From the NCBI GenBank assembly GCA_947175695.1, contig CAMWNT010000012.1, positions 1 through 38,223 of the forward strand: a stretch of 38,223 nucleotides of DNA, written 5' to 3'. The position numbers and the translations under genes are program-made. The notes below the pieces were generated by a model that did not search any database, was not told where the DNA came from, and worked only from the letters and a program-made list of their open reading frames with translations. The stretch comes from an uncultured Porphyromonadaceae bacterium (GTDB lineage Bacteria > Bacteroidota > Bacteroidia > Bacteroidales > Muribaculaceae). Positions 1 through 7,501 of the stretch are shown here, piece by piece (position 1 is the first letter of the stretch; every line of letters starts with the position of its first letter).

Positions 1-20
1 GTCGCGTTGTCATTGACGCA

Positions 21-680
21 TTACTGCGCGTTGACTGTCGAAGCGGCATTGGATGTCGAAGACTGCATCTGACGGCGACCCCCCTTCTTATTCATTCCAT
101 TCTTTTGCGACGCGCTCTTCATCTCAGCCTTGCGGGCAGCAGCGTTGCTGACGTTCTGCTGATACTTCGCATACTGCTCGGGGGTGAGGATCTTGCTGAG
201 CGCCTTGTCGTATTTCTCGCGGGCCTCTTTCTTTGCTTCGGCCACTTTCTCGCGGGTCTTTTCCTGAGCCTTCTTCACATCGGCCGAGATCTCCTGACGC
301 TCCTCGCGACTCTTGGCGCGAAGGTCTTTGATCTGCTGTTTCTGGGCATCGGTCAGTGTGATGCCGGCGAAAAGGTCTTGCTTCTGTCTCTTGCCTCCCA
401 AGCGCTGTTTGCCACCTTTGCGAGCGCCGGCTTTAGCGTAGCGAGCGCCATCCTTTGCGGCTTTGCCGTTGAATGCCGACGTGCTGTCGTTGGTTTGGCA
501 TTCCTGACGCCGGCCGTCGCGACGCTTGCGGTCTTTACGCTCTTTGCGCTGCTGTTGAGTGTTGGATTCGCCGACATTCTCTGTCGAGTTGACAGGAGTC
601 TGGGCGTTGGAAGTTGCGAGTGCGGGTACAGCCGTCGAAGCGGCGAGGAGCATGGCGAGGCCAAAAATTACTTTCTTCAT
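21..680 (-). CDS. Secreted Spy/CpxP-like helical protein
   Basis: Encodes 219 residues from the ATG at 680. A start further upstream would add 19 residues in front of an obvious signal peptide (MKKVIFGLAMLLAASTAVPALA), so it was not used. A low-complexity region rich in K, R, Q and G follows. Then comes a helical segment with the pattern LTDAQKQQIKDLRAK, a long charged coil, and a second ILTPEQYAKYQQ motif. The LTxxQ pairs are the hallmark of the Spy/CpxP/LTXXQ superfamily of periplasmic chaperone or stress-sensing proteins. Function is inferred only at that level. The very basic, Lys/Arg-rich ends are unusual for Spy itself and resemble the Bacteroidetes relatives often labelled DUF4890. It is transcribed alone toward the window edge. 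Confidence 0.8.
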   Translation of the reverse strand: MKKVIFGLAMLLAASTAVPALATSNAQTPVNSTENVGESNTQQQRKERKDRKRRDGRRQECQTNDSTSAFNGKAAKDGARYAKAGARKGGKQRLGGKRQKQDLFAGITLTDAQKQQIKDLRAKSREERQEISADVKKAQEKTREKVAEAKKEAREKYDKALSKILTPEQYAKYQQNVSNAAARKAEMKSASQKNGMNKKGGRRQMQSSTSNAASTVNAQ

Positions 681-969
681 GTCAAAATTTCGTATTAAAG
701 GGCCGCACCGCCTGATCGCCCTGACGGCGACCTCCATTGAGGAGAGCGACGGGAGAAAGGATCGAGTGAGATGAGAATCTTCACGATGCGGCTCTGTGAT
801 AGTTTCTGCATTCTCAGACTCTGATATAACACTTCCGTTTAATCGAATCCGTCACATTTAACGCGCTTTAACAGCAATTCCTTTCACACTGAAAGTTTTT
901 AAGCTATTTTAATCACCATGCCGCCCATTTTGACCCGCTTATCTTATCATATTGAACAGTTACGACAAT

Positions 970-1335
970 TCAGTCTGTGATCGCCACCACCAGCTCGCTC
1001 AGGATCGTGTAGGGGACGGCGAGGCATTCGCAGCCACGGATATCGCGACGACAGCGACATCCGGCCGGAGGCGATTGAAGGAGCGAACGGTCGCCGGCCG
1101 CATCGGCGGGATAAAACATGTGCCACGTATCCCAGACTCCTCCATAGCGATAGCGCGTTGCAGCGGCAACGCCGCCCGGCGCCGGAGCAAGTAGAGCTAC
1201 GCAGCCCGGCTTCAATCGATCGATCACATCCTGCTGACGCCCGATCTCATCTTCCGGCAAACGCTCGCGCCATGTGGCGGCAAACGGCGCGCCTCCGGCT
1301 TGCGGAGACTGCATTACATCGTCAATTTTATCCAT
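970..1335 (-). CDS. Small uncharacterised protein, Cys-rich C-terminus
   Basis: A 121-residue open frame starting at ATG 1335 and ending with TGA. I do not recognise the family. There is no signal peptide or membrane segment. The middle reads as a possible beta-strand-rich segment (LKPGCVALLAPAPGG, then YRYGGVWDTWHMFYP), and near the C-terminus four cysteines lie in CRCRRDIRGCEC. Codon choice looks like that of the neighbouring genes, and this frame is clearly better than the overlapping frames on the + strand. The gene stands alone, divergent from the FKBP gene at 1779. The call rests on length, start position and codon use only, so it could be a decaying gene or a false frame. Confidence 0.55.
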   Translation of the reverse strand: MDKIDDVMQSPQAGGAPFAATWRERLPEDEIGRQQDVIDRLKPGCVALLAPAPGGVAAATRYRYGGVWDTWHMFYPADAAGDRSLLQSPPAGCRCRRDIRGCECLAVPYTILSELVVAITD

Positions 1336-1369
1336 AACTTAAAAACTTGCGAGACTAAATACTATTTAT

Positions 1370-1377
1370 TAATTTTG
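1370..1377 (+). promoter_or_regulatory. Putative -7 box (TAATTTTG)
   Basis: TAATTTTG followed by CAC matches the Bacteroidetes -7 consensus TAnnTTTG and the same TAATTTTGCA string found before three other genes in the window. It points toward the FKBP gene at 1779. No clear -33 TTTG is visible, so this is tentative. Confidence 0.35.
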
Positions 1378-1583
1378 CACGACCGAGCCGGCGTCATTAC
1401 AACGCCAATCTCACGGCTTTTAACAATTCTTATGCCCGGAGGCGAGAATAGCCCAAAAATCCGAGCATCCGACATTGTTATAACATTGGCATGAGTTGCA
1501 GGGTTGGCATCGCCATCCCGCAGATTGCAATTTTTCTCAAAGCCATTCTTCCGGCTTCGGGGCGACGCCCCGACTGTCGGAAC

Positions 1584-1661
1584 TTAGAGAGTGTTTGAAT
1601 TTAACACGATTAAAGAACTTAGTCGATCGAAAGAGAATCTTTTCATCCAAACACTCTCTAA
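1584..1661. repeat. Short copy of a palindromic MITE-like element
   Basis: The ends form a perfect 14-bp inverted repeat: TTAGAGAGTGTTTG at 1584-1597 and CAAACACTCTCTAA at 1648-1661. The left 30 bases (GAATTTAACACGATTAAAG after the terminal repeat) are identical to the left end of the 199-bp element at 27340-27538, and a GAATCTTT.CATCC block is also shared. The interior of the long copy is missing; its loss maps between two ATCC repeats. Three bases (AAC) match on both flanks, too short to call a target duplication. No transposase is encoded. Confidence 0.75.
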
Positions 1662-1778
1662 AACATCGACACATTATATAACCCGGCCGGACGCGCCGAC
1701 AGCTCAGCGACAAGTTGCCACAACAGCAGCCCGACAGAGCCACCAACCCGCTCCGGCATTCTGAATTTAAATCATATT

Positions 1779-2372
1779 ATGGACAAATTATCTTATGCAT
1801 GGGGTCTCGCAATGGGCATGCAGCTCAAGGCAATGGGCGTAAAAAGCATCGACTCCGAATCGTTCAAAGACGCAGTCAAAGTAGCTTTCGACGGCGGCTC
1901 TCCCGAAATGACTCCCGAAGAAGCCCAGACTCTCATCAACGAATATCTTGAAGACCTCCAGCAGAAAGCAACTGCCGCCGCTCAGGCCGAATCAAAGGCT
2001 TTCCTCGACGAAAACGCTTCGAAAGAGGGCGTGAAAGTGACTGCCTCCGGCCTGCAGTATAAAGTCATCAAAGAGGGTGAAGGCGCTCAGCCGACTGCAG
2101 AAGACGAAGTGACTGTACACTATACAGGCAAACTCCTCAACGGCACTGTCTTCGACAGCTCCGTCAACCGTGGCGAGCCCGCTACATTCCCCCTCAACCG
2201 CGTCATCCCCGGATGGACCGAAGGCGTGCAACTCATGAAAGAGGGCGCTAAATATGAATTCTTCATCCCCTCGGATCTCGCTTACGGCCCCCAGGGCATT
2301 CCGAATGTCATTCCGCCCCATTCGACTCTCGTGTTTGAGGTAGAACTGATCAAGGTTATCAAAAAAGCCTGA
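1779..2372 (+). CDS. FKBP-type peptidyl-prolyl cis-trans isomerase, cytosolic
   Basis: A 197-residue protein with no signal peptide. Residues 1 to about 85 are a short helical FKBP_N-like dimerisation domain (YAWGLAMGMQLKAMG, then a Gln/Ala-rich helix). Residues about 88-197 are a full FKBP domain. The usual pocket residues are visible: HYTG, FDSS, the VIPGW tryptophan, DLAYG and IPP. The enzyme should catalyse X-Pro isomerisation during protein folding, as in the FklB/Mip group. The next gene, a lipoprotein FKBP, begins three bases after the stop, so the two are almost surely co-transcribed and provide cytosolic and envelope versions of the same activity. Confidence 0.93.
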   Translation: MDKLSYAWGLAMGMQLKAMGVKSIDSESFKDAVKVAFDGGSPEMTPEEAQTLINEYLEDLQQKATAAAQAESKAFLDENASKEGVKVTASGLQYKVIKEGEGAQPTAEDEVTVHYTGKLLNGTVFDSSVNRGEPATFPLNRVIPGWTEGVQLMKEGAKYEFFIPSDLAYGPQGIPNVIPPHSTLVFEVELIKVIKKA

Positions 2373-2374
2373 AA

Positions 2375-2962
2375 ATGAAGATGATCAATTCAAAGGCCGC
2401 TTTCGTCGCACTGATGGCCGCAGCTTCGCTCGCCGCCTGCAATTCGGCCGATAAGGATTCGAAAACAGCTGATTCGCAAAATATCACTGTCGATGTGACT
2501 GAAGTCCAGCAGCCGGCGACTCCCGCGAAGACTCAGATGCCATATTCGGCTCAGTTCTTCCAGGATTCCGCCAATAAGGCTGCTTCAACATCGGCCGCTG
2601 ATTCGACATGGGTCGAAACTCCCTCCGGACTCAAATATGCAGTCATCAAAGAGGGCACAGGCAAGTCGCCTCAAGCTACCGACATCGTCACTGTCAACTA
2701 CGCCGGCCAGCTGACCGACATCGACGCCACTGAATTCGACAGTTCCTACGCCCGCAATGAGCCTGCGAGCTTCCCCCTCAACCGCGTCATCGCCGGTTGG
2801 ACCGAGGGCCTGCAGCTCATGAAAGAGGGTGCTGTCTATGAATTCTACATCCCGGCCGATCTCGCCTATGGCCCGCAGGGCAGCGGACCGATCCCCCCGA
2901 ACGCACCCCTCGTGTTTCAGGTGGAGCTGCTGAAGGTCGGTCAGCCCGACGCAGCCCAATAA
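2375..2962 (+). CDS. FKBP-type peptidyl-prolyl isomerase lipoprotein
   Basis: 195 residues with a lipoprotein signal ending in the lipobox SLAAC (Cys near residue 22), so it is predicted to be anchored in the envelope. A Ser/Thr/Asp-rich linker leads to an FKBP domain from about residue 80 to the end. It shows NYAGQL, FDSSYARNEPASFPLNRVIAGW, DLAYGPQG and IPPN, all matching the active pocket. It starts three bases after the upstream FKBP gene and ends before a bidirectional terminator. The ATG six bases further in is an alternative start that would not change the call. The C-terminal domain is clearly similar to that of the upstream protein, suggesting tandem duplication. Confidence 0.93.
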   Translation: MKMINSKAAFVALMAAASLAACNSADKDSKTADSQNITVDVTEVQQPATPAKTQMPYSAQFFQDSANKAASTSAADSTWVETPSGLKYAVIKEGTGKSPQATDIVTVNYAGQLTDIDATEFDSSYARNEPASFPLNRVIAGWTEGLQLMKEGAVYEFYIPADLAYGPQGSGPIPPNAPLVFQVELLKVGQPDAAQ

Positions 2963-3028
2963 CATTGATCCGACATTGATTCCCCCTTCGGGCTCGACCG
3001 GCGGTCGACCCCGATCCGCAAAAAACGA

Positions 3029-3073
3029 AGCGACGCCTTTCGGAACTGAATCCGGCAGGCGTCGCTATTTTTT
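3029..3073. terminator. Bidirectional intrinsic terminator
   Basis: A 9-bp stem AGCGACGCC (3029-3037) pairs with GGCGTCGCT (3058-3066). It is followed by ATTTTTT on the + strand and preceded by an A-rich run (CAAAAAACG) that gives the T-tract on the minus strand. It lies between the convergent FKBP lipoprotein gene and purC and can end both transcripts. Confidence 0.8.
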
Positions 3074-3093
3074 GCTTGCTGTGTAATCGACGA

Positions 3094-4035
3094 TTACTTC
3101 AGATAGTCGGTCACATTCTTTTCGATGCGGGCAGCGAGGTTGGAATCGTCGGCCTTGACGAATTTCCGGCCTGTCACATGCTCATAGAGCTCGATATAGC
3201 GCTCCGATACGCTCTCCACAAATTCAGGAGTCATCTCCGGCATCTGCTGACCCTCTTGACCCATGAAGCCATGGTCGATGAGCCACTGACGCACAAACTC
3301 CTTGCTCAACTGACGCTGAGCCTCACCCTTCTCGAAACGCTCCTCATAGCCCTCGGCATAGAAATAGCGCGAAGAGTCGGGAGTGTGGATCTCGTCGATC
3401 AGAATCACCTTGCCGTCGCGCAGACCGAACTCATATTTGGTGTCGACAAGGATCAGACCCTTCTCGGCGGCCATCTTTGTGCCGAGCTCGAAAAGACGAC
3501 GTGTATAGTCTTCCATCACCTTATAATTCTCCTCGCTGACGAGGCCCCGGGCGATGATCTCTTCGCGCGAGATATTCTCGTCGTGGCCCTCGGCGGCTTT
3601 GGTGGTCGGAGTGATGATCGGCTCGGGGAAGCGCTCATTCTCGCGCATACCCTCCGGAAGCTTCACGCCGCAGAGTTCGCGGCATCCGTTCTTATACTCG
3701 CGCCATGCGCTACCGGTCAGATATCCGCGGATAATCATCTCCACGGGAAACGATTCCGCCTTGACGCCGACTGTAGCCATCGGATCGGGCACAGCCTGCT
3801 TCCAGTTGGGCACAATCTCCGATGAAGCGTCGAGAAAATATGCGGCGATCTGATTGAGCACCTGCCCCTTATAAGGGATACCCTCCGGAAGGATCACGTC
3901 GAAGGCCGAGATGCGGTCGGTCGCGATCATCACCATCGTATCGTCGTTGATTGTGTAGACATCGCGCACTTTGCCGTGATACACACCCGTCTGTCCGGGA
4001 AACTCGAAGTCGGTCTTGACCAATGTTGTAGCCAT
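3094..4035 (-). CDS. purC: Phosphoribosylaminoimidazole-succinocarboxamide synthase
   Basis: 313 residues, the long form found in Bacteroidetes. SAICAR synthase joins aspartate to CAIR using ATP in de novo purine synthesis, in the cytosol. Recognised by the N-terminal GKVRDVY nucleotide-binding strand, [25 protein letters not shown], the [15 protein letters not shown] core, [20 protein letters not shown], and the C-terminal region LVDTKYEFG...[11 protein letters not shown] with DKxE-like acidic ligands. The start at ATG 4035 gives a standard N-terminus. It is transcribed alone, sharing a short divergent promoter region with the lipoprotein gene at 4267. Confidence 0.97.
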   Translation of the reverse strand: MATTLVKTDFEFPGQTGVYHGKVRDVYTINDDTMVMIATDRISAFDVILPEGIPYKGQVLNQIAAYFLDASSEIVPNWKQAVPDPMATVGVKAESFPVEMIIRGYLTGSAWREYKNGCRELCGVKLPEGMRENERFPEPIITPTTKAAEGHDENISREEIIARGLVSEENYKVMEDYTRRLFELGTKMAAEKGLILVDTKYEFGLRDGKVILIDEIHTPDSSRYFYAEGYEERFEKGEAQRQLSKEFVRQWLIDHGFMGQEGQQMPEMTPEFVESVSERYIELYEHVTGRKFVKADDSNLAARIEKNVTDYLK

Positions 4036-4151
4036 AACTATTTGAAAGTATAAGTTTTAGTTTAGCGGCAAGCGGACTCGCAAGCCCTTTGCCATAGATT
4101 GGTTTTCGGCTGTAGCCGGTGGATTCGCCACCCGCCGCCGGTTTCACTCTG

Positions 4152-4159
4152 CAAAATTA
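4152..4159 (-). promoter_or_regulatory. Putative purC -7 box (TAATTTTG)
   Basis: On the minus strand TAATTTTGCAG lies about 115 bases before purC. It fits the Bacteroidetes -7 pattern TAnnTTTG and is the same string found before the Na/Pi transporter and korA genes. The -33 element is not obvious. Confidence 0.5.
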
Positions 4160-4182
4160 CTAATTTTTTCGCTATTTTTTAT

Positions 4183-4190
4183 TAAATTTG
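4183..4190 (+). promoter_or_regulatory. Putative -7 box (TAAATTTG) for the 4267 gene
   Basis: TAAATTTGCAT fits TAnnTTTG. It predicts a transcript start near 4196, which rules out ATG 4192 as the start of the following gene and supports ATG 4267. Confidence 0.5.
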
Positions 4191-4266
4191 CATGTCGTTT
4201 ATGCTTGACGGCTCGCCGCGTCGCGCGGCGCGGTCGCCGGCAGTGTTCCCAACGACGCCTCTGAAT

Positions 4267-4476
4267 ATGAAAACCTCCCGACTCCTTTGCGCAGCCGCCG
4301 CCTGCGCCGCAATCTTTCTGACAGGCTGCTCAGGCCGCACTGCCGACAATATGGTCCCGACAGGCGAGACTGTACATGTTGTCATCCCCACCGACGATGT
4401 GGCCCAAGATTCGGCCATCGCCAACAGCGAGGAAATCAACCTGATCGACCAACCCGCCACCCCCGACCGCAAATAA
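4267..4476 (+). CDS. Small lipoprotein, unknown function
   Basis: 69 residues from the ATG at 4267. The N-terminus is a clear lipoprotein signal ending in the lipobox FLTGC (Cys at residue 20), and about 49 residues of polar, acidic mature chain follow. I recognise no domain. The longer frame from 4192 adds 25 residues before the signal and would begin upstream of the predicted transcript start. It is followed after 25 bases by a larger FKBP-like lipoprotein gene, so the two probably share a transcript and a location in the envelope. Confidence 0.75.
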   Translation: MKTSRLLCAAAACAAIFLTGCSGRTADNMVPTGETVHVVIPTDDVAQDSAIANSEEINLIDQPATPDRK

Positions 4477-4501
4477 TTCCAATTTTTAATAAACTCCGAT
4501 A

Positions 4502-5398
4502 ATGAAACTCAGCAACTTCGCATATCTGGCTTCGGCAGCCATAATCGCCGCCGCTTCGCTCGCCTCTTGCTCGGGCGACAATGATTCAAAGACAGTCCGC
4601 CCCCTTTCTGACTATAAAAATCTCACGACAGGCGACTCTGTGGCTTACTACGTAGGCCAGCTCTCCTCGCTCTCCTACTGGCGCGCCGCCAATCAGGACA
4701 CAACTCTTCAGACTCGCGAATCACGCGACCAATATCTCAAGGGTCTCCGCGCCGGATATGAAGCCATCCGCGACAACGAAGCCTACAATCAGGGCTACTA
4801 TATGGGCATGCAGCTCGCCATGCAGCTGAAGGAATTCAACGAAGAATATGGCACATCGACCAATAAGCAGGTGCTCTTCAACGCCATCGAGGATGGCCTG
4901 ATCAATGATTCGATCGTCGACATCAGCGAAGCGCAGATGAACTTCACCCGCCTCAACGACGAGCTCAACGCCCGCAAGGAAGCCGAAGACAAAGTGAAGG
5001 CACTGGAAGCTCTCGCCAAAGACGCCGCCGCCAACGGCTGGACCAAAATCAACGACACGCTCTACGCCTCAGCGGCTCAGGGCGGACAGGGGAATGTGCT
5101 CCGCATCGGCGAGAAGGCCAACGTATCCTTGTCGATCTTCACTATGGCCGGTCGCGAAATCGACCGCCGTCAAAACCCCGACACCGAGATCGGCAAAGGA
5201 TTCCCCGGAGCTATCGGCGACGCTCTTCAGACTATGAAAATAGGCGAAAGCCGCAGCTTCTACACCTACGCCCAGGCTCTCTTCGGCCGACTCTTCGCCC
5301 GCTACGGCCTGAAATCCACCGACATCGTAGAAATCCGCATCAGTGTGGCCGCACCTGAGGCAAAATCCGCTGCCGGCGATGAGCAATCTCAAGACTGA
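4502..5398 (+). CDS. FKBP-like lipoprotein with degenerate isomerase domain
   Basis: 298 residues with a lipoprotein signal (lipobox SLASC, Cys near residue 23). Residues about 40-175 match the FKBP N-terminal dimerisation domain: GDSVAYYVGQL, the QGYYMGMQLAMQLKEF helix and a long charged helix after it. The C-terminal 100 residues align with the FKBP fold by position (GKGFPGAIGDALQTMKIGESRSFYTYAQALFG), but lack the FD, VIxGW and AYG/IPP residues that build the proline pocket. It is therefore probably a chaperone or scaffold, not an active isomerase. Its 3' end overlaps the next gene by 20 bases. Confidence 0.85.
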   Translation: MKLSNFAYLASAAIIAAASLASCSGDNDSKTVRPLSDYKNLTTGDSVAYYVGQLSSLSYWRAANQDTTLQTRESRDQYLKGLRAGYEAIRDNEAYNQGYYMGMQLAMQLKEFNEEYGTSTNKQVLFNAIEDGLINDSIVDISEAQMNFTRLNDELNARKEAEDKVKALEALAKDAAANGWTKINDTLYASAAQGGQGNVLRIGEKANVSLSIFTMAGREIDRRQNPDTEIGKGFPGAIGDALQTMKIGESRSFYTYAQALFGRLFARYGLKSTDIVEIRISVAAPEAKSAAGDEQSQD

Positions 5399-5921
5399 CT
5401 TCAACCCCGTCGACTCCCTGCGCGATAAAATCAGCGCAGGGGAGCACGCGGCGATCCTGTTCGTCTGCCTCGGCAATATCTGCCGCTCGCCGGCCGCCGA
5501 GGAAGTGATGCGCTCGCAGCTCGCGGAGCGCGGACTCGACAAGCTCGTCACCCTCGACTCGGCCGGACTTTATGCCGGCCATCGCGGCGAGCTCCCCGAT
5601 CCGCGAATGCGCGCCCACGCTCAGCGAAGAGGCTACACGCTGACCCATAGAAGCCGACCTGTCAAGACTTCCGACTTCGAAGATTTCGATCTCATCGTCG
5701 GAATGGACCACAGCAATCTCTCGCGACTCCGGGCGTTCGCACCGACCGACGAAGACGAGCTAAAAGTCGTCGGCATGATCGACTTCTGCCGGGCTTACAC
5801 CCACTTCGACCATGTGCCCGACCCCTACTATGAAGGGGCCGAAGGCTTCGAAATCGTGCTCGACCTACTCGAAGACGCGTGTCACGGCCTGGCCGACAGA
5901 ATCGCGCCTCAATCAAACTGA
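5379..5921 (+). CDS. Low-molecular-weight protein-tyrosine phosphatase
   Basis: 180 residues from ATG 5379, overlapping the previous gene by 20 bases; an in-frame start at 5343 would lengthen the overlap. After about 23 unconserved residues comes the P-loop VCLGNICRSPAAE, which holds the nucleophilic Cys and the CX5R arginine. The general acid lies in VPDPYYEG near the C-terminus. The enzyme hydrolyses phosphotyrosine by way of a cysteinyl-phosphate. In Bacteroidetes such enzymes may serve tyrosine kinases of polysaccharide export or act on small phosphoesters. No kinase or capsule gene is adjacent here, so the substrate is unknown. Confidence 0.93.
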   Translation: MSNLKTDFNPVDSLRDKISAGEHAAILFVCLGNICRSPAAEEVMRSQLAERGLDKLVTLDSAGLYAGHRGELPDPRMRAHAQRRGYTLTHRSRPVKTSDFEDFDLIVGMDHSNLSRLRAFAPTDEDELKVVGMIDFCRAYTHFDHVPDPYYEGAEGFEIVLDLLEDACHGLADRIAPQSN

Positions 5922-5966
5922 ATACACACACTATACGGAATTTCTCCGCCAATCCCCCCGATCCCT

Positions 5967-6010
5967 CCGGCGGGGATTGACGGTCGATCCCGCCGGCTTA
6001 CCGATTTTTT
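5967..6010 (+). terminator. GC hairpin followed by T6, possible terminator
   Basis: CCGGCGGGGAT (5967-5977) pairs with ATCCCGCCGG (5987-5996) with one bulged base. A TTTTTT run lies at 6005-6010, directly before the next ATG. The 8-base gap between stem and T-run is long for a textbook terminator, so it may instead be a leader hairpin of the next gene. Confidence 0.4.
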
Positions 6011-6373
6011 ATGAAAAGACTCTTCTTATCCCTTATTCTCTCCGCTGTCGGCTTCCTCTCGATGATGGCCGATTCACCCGCCTCTTTCCCCGGGGGTGAG
6101 GAGGCTATGCTCCAATATTTCGCTGAAAACACAAAATATCCCGAGGCCGCGCGCGAGTTCGGCATCGAAGGTGTGGTCAATGTGGAATGCCGCATTCTGA
6201 CCGACGGCAAAATCGGAAATATCAAAATCACACGCATGCTCGACCCCGATCTGGAGCAGGAAGCAATACGTCTGATAAAATCGATGCCCGCCTGGACCCC
6301 GGCTGAAAAAGGGGGACGCCCGGTGGAACAGACTGTCACAATCCCCGTCAAATTCACTCTCCCCACAGAGTAA
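6011..6373 (+). CDS. Exported stand-alone TonB C-terminal domain protein
   Basis: 120 residues. Residues 1 to about 21 form a signal peptide (MKRLFLSLILSAVGFLSMMA). The rest is one TonB C-terminal domain: FPGGEEAMLQYFAENTKYPEAA, the GVVNVECRILTDGKI strand pair, then AIRLIKSMPAWTPAEKGGRPV and a terminal beta strand (VTIPVKF). Unlike true TonB there is no transmembrane anchor or Pro-rich spanning region. It is unlikely to energise outer membrane transport alone; in Bacteroidetes the same domain is often a protein-interaction module. It lies between the phosphatase gene and a DUF5715-like gene, 48 bases before the latter. Confidence 0.88.
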   Translation: MKRLFLSLILSAVGFLSMMADSPASFPGGEEAMLQYFAENTKYPEAAREFGIEGVVNVECRILTDGKIGNIKITRMLDPDLEQEAIRLIKSMPAWTPAEKGGRPVEQTVTIPVKFTLPTE

Positions 6374-6421
6374 ATTCATCATTTCAACCTTCAATCCCAA
6401 CACTCCGACCCATACCACATC

Positions 6422-7279
6422 GTGAAGAGTTCACATACACTCCACCATTCCTCTTCATTACTGGCAGCCGCAGCGTTGTTGCTGTGTGGCGCGTGCGGGC
6501 ATTCCATGGCCTCAGAAGATTCTTACTCAGAGACTATCACCGCCGAGGAATTCATGGCCGAATGTGAGATCTATGACACTCCGGCCCCGGCCGCCGATTC
6601 CTCCGACGCCGCAGCGAAAAACGCCGATTCCACCTCGGGCGCCGACTCACTCCACGCCGCCCCGGATTCCGCCGCGGCGCCGGATGCGCCGGCTCCCGAA
6701 GCCGATCCGCGTCCTCGAATCAGGGCCGGTCGCGGATTGGGGAATCTCGCCGAACTCTTCAACGACTCCAACCACTATCAGCTGCTCCACGCCCAACGAC
6801 TCGGAATAGAGCCTATCACCGACCTTCGCTCCTTCTATCGCACCAACAGGCCGCTGGTCAAGATCGTCACCAACGAAAACCTCGTCATCGACAAGCTGAC
6901 CCACTCATATCCATATCTTGTGCCTGAAGCGGCTGCGCTGCTCGACGACATCGCACGCAACTTCCGCGACTCCCTCCGCTCGAAAAAAGCGGCCGACTAC
7001 CGCGTCGTCGTCACAAGCATTCTGCGCACGCCAAACACGGTCCGCAAGCTGCGACGCGTCAACCGCAACGCCGTGGAGCTCTCGACCCATCAGTTTGCCA
7101 CAACCTTCGACATCTCCTACAATCATTTCGAGCCCGCCGGAGCCACACCTTCCGCCCTCCCCCCGGCCGACATGAAATATGTGCTCGCCGAAGTCATCCG
7201 CGACCTCCATATCCAGGGCCGATGCATGGTCAAATACGAACGCAAATCCCCCTGCTTCCACATCACGGTCGCCAACTGA
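6422..7279 (+). CDS. DUF5715-like exported protein, M15-peptidase-like fold
   Basis: 285 residues starting at a GTG codon. No in-frame ATG lies upstream, and the first internal Met would remove the lipoprotein-like signal (lipobox-like LLCGAC). Residues about 45-105 are an Ala/Asp/Pro-rich linker. The C-terminal 170 residues contain VVVTSILRTPNTVRKLRRVN, then STHQFATTFDISY, and finally KSPCFHITV. This order of S-x-H, F-D-I and terminal F-H-I resembles the zinc-binding histidines and aspartate of M15 D-Ala-D-Ala peptidases, so a peptidoglycan role is possible but unproven. Likely co-transcribed with the TonB-domain gene. A strong hairpin follows. Confidence 0.75.
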   Translation: MKSSHTLHHSSSLLAAAALLLCGACGHSMASEDSYSETITAEEFMAECEIYDTPAPAADSSDAAAKNADSTSGADSLHAAPDSAAAPDAPAPEADPRPRIRAGRGLGNLAELFNDSNHYQLLHAQRLGIEPITDLRSFYRTNRPLVKIVTNENLVIDKLTHSYPYLVPEAAALLDDIARNFRDSLRSKKAADYRVVVTSILRTPNTVRKLRRVNRNAVELSTHQFATTFDISYNHFEPAGATPSALPPADMKYVLAEVIRDLHIQGRCMVKYERKSPCFHITVAN

Positions 7280-7310
7280 CGGCGCTGTGTGCCGAACCTG
7301 ATACTACGAC

Positions 7311-7365
7311 ATAACGGTTGGCCGGAGAAAGATTGACTGAACATCTTTCCCCGGCCAACCGTTAT
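7311..7365. terminator. Long near-perfect hairpin, probable transcript end
   Basis: ATAACGGTTGGCCGG (7311-7325) pairs perfectly with CCGGCCAACCGTTAT (7351-7365). The stem continues inward through AGAAAGAT/ATCTTTCC with one mismatch, giving about 23 bp around a 9-base loop. No T-tract follows on either strand, so it may end or stabilise the upstream transcript instead of acting as a classical terminator. Confidence 0.5.
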
Positions 7366-7501
7366 AGATTTGAATCGATTTCCCCTCACGATATCATCCT
7401 AATATATCCGCAATTAGCGGCATTTGTCCGCTATTTGACGCCACACTTATCACTCATTGCAGTCGCCCCGGCCTCGCGACTCCGCTCTTTTCAATTCCGC
7501 T

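Larger units (their letters stand above)
1336..1778. other. Intergenic region between divergent genes
   Basis: 443 bases between the small gene at 970-1335 and the FKBP gene at 1779, which are divergently transcribed. It holds a + strand TAATTTTGC promoter box near 1370, a short GC-rich hairpin around 1558-1573 (GGGGCG/CGCCCC), and the 78-bp palindromic element at 1584-1661. Short frames exist in it, but none looks coding. If the 1370 box drives the FKBP gene, the element sits in a leader of about 390 nt. Confidence 0.6.

Noticed and set aside
105-698. 197-residue hydrophobic-looking frame on the + strand
   Set aside because: It is the complement of a Lys/Glu/Ala-rich Spy-like gene, which naturally gives Leu/Phe-rich antisense protein.
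881-900. + strand hairpin CTTTCA/TGAAAG followed by TTTTT
   Set aside because: It resembles a terminator, but there is no + strand gene upstream, the loop is only three bases, and such motifs occur by chance in AT-rich spacers.
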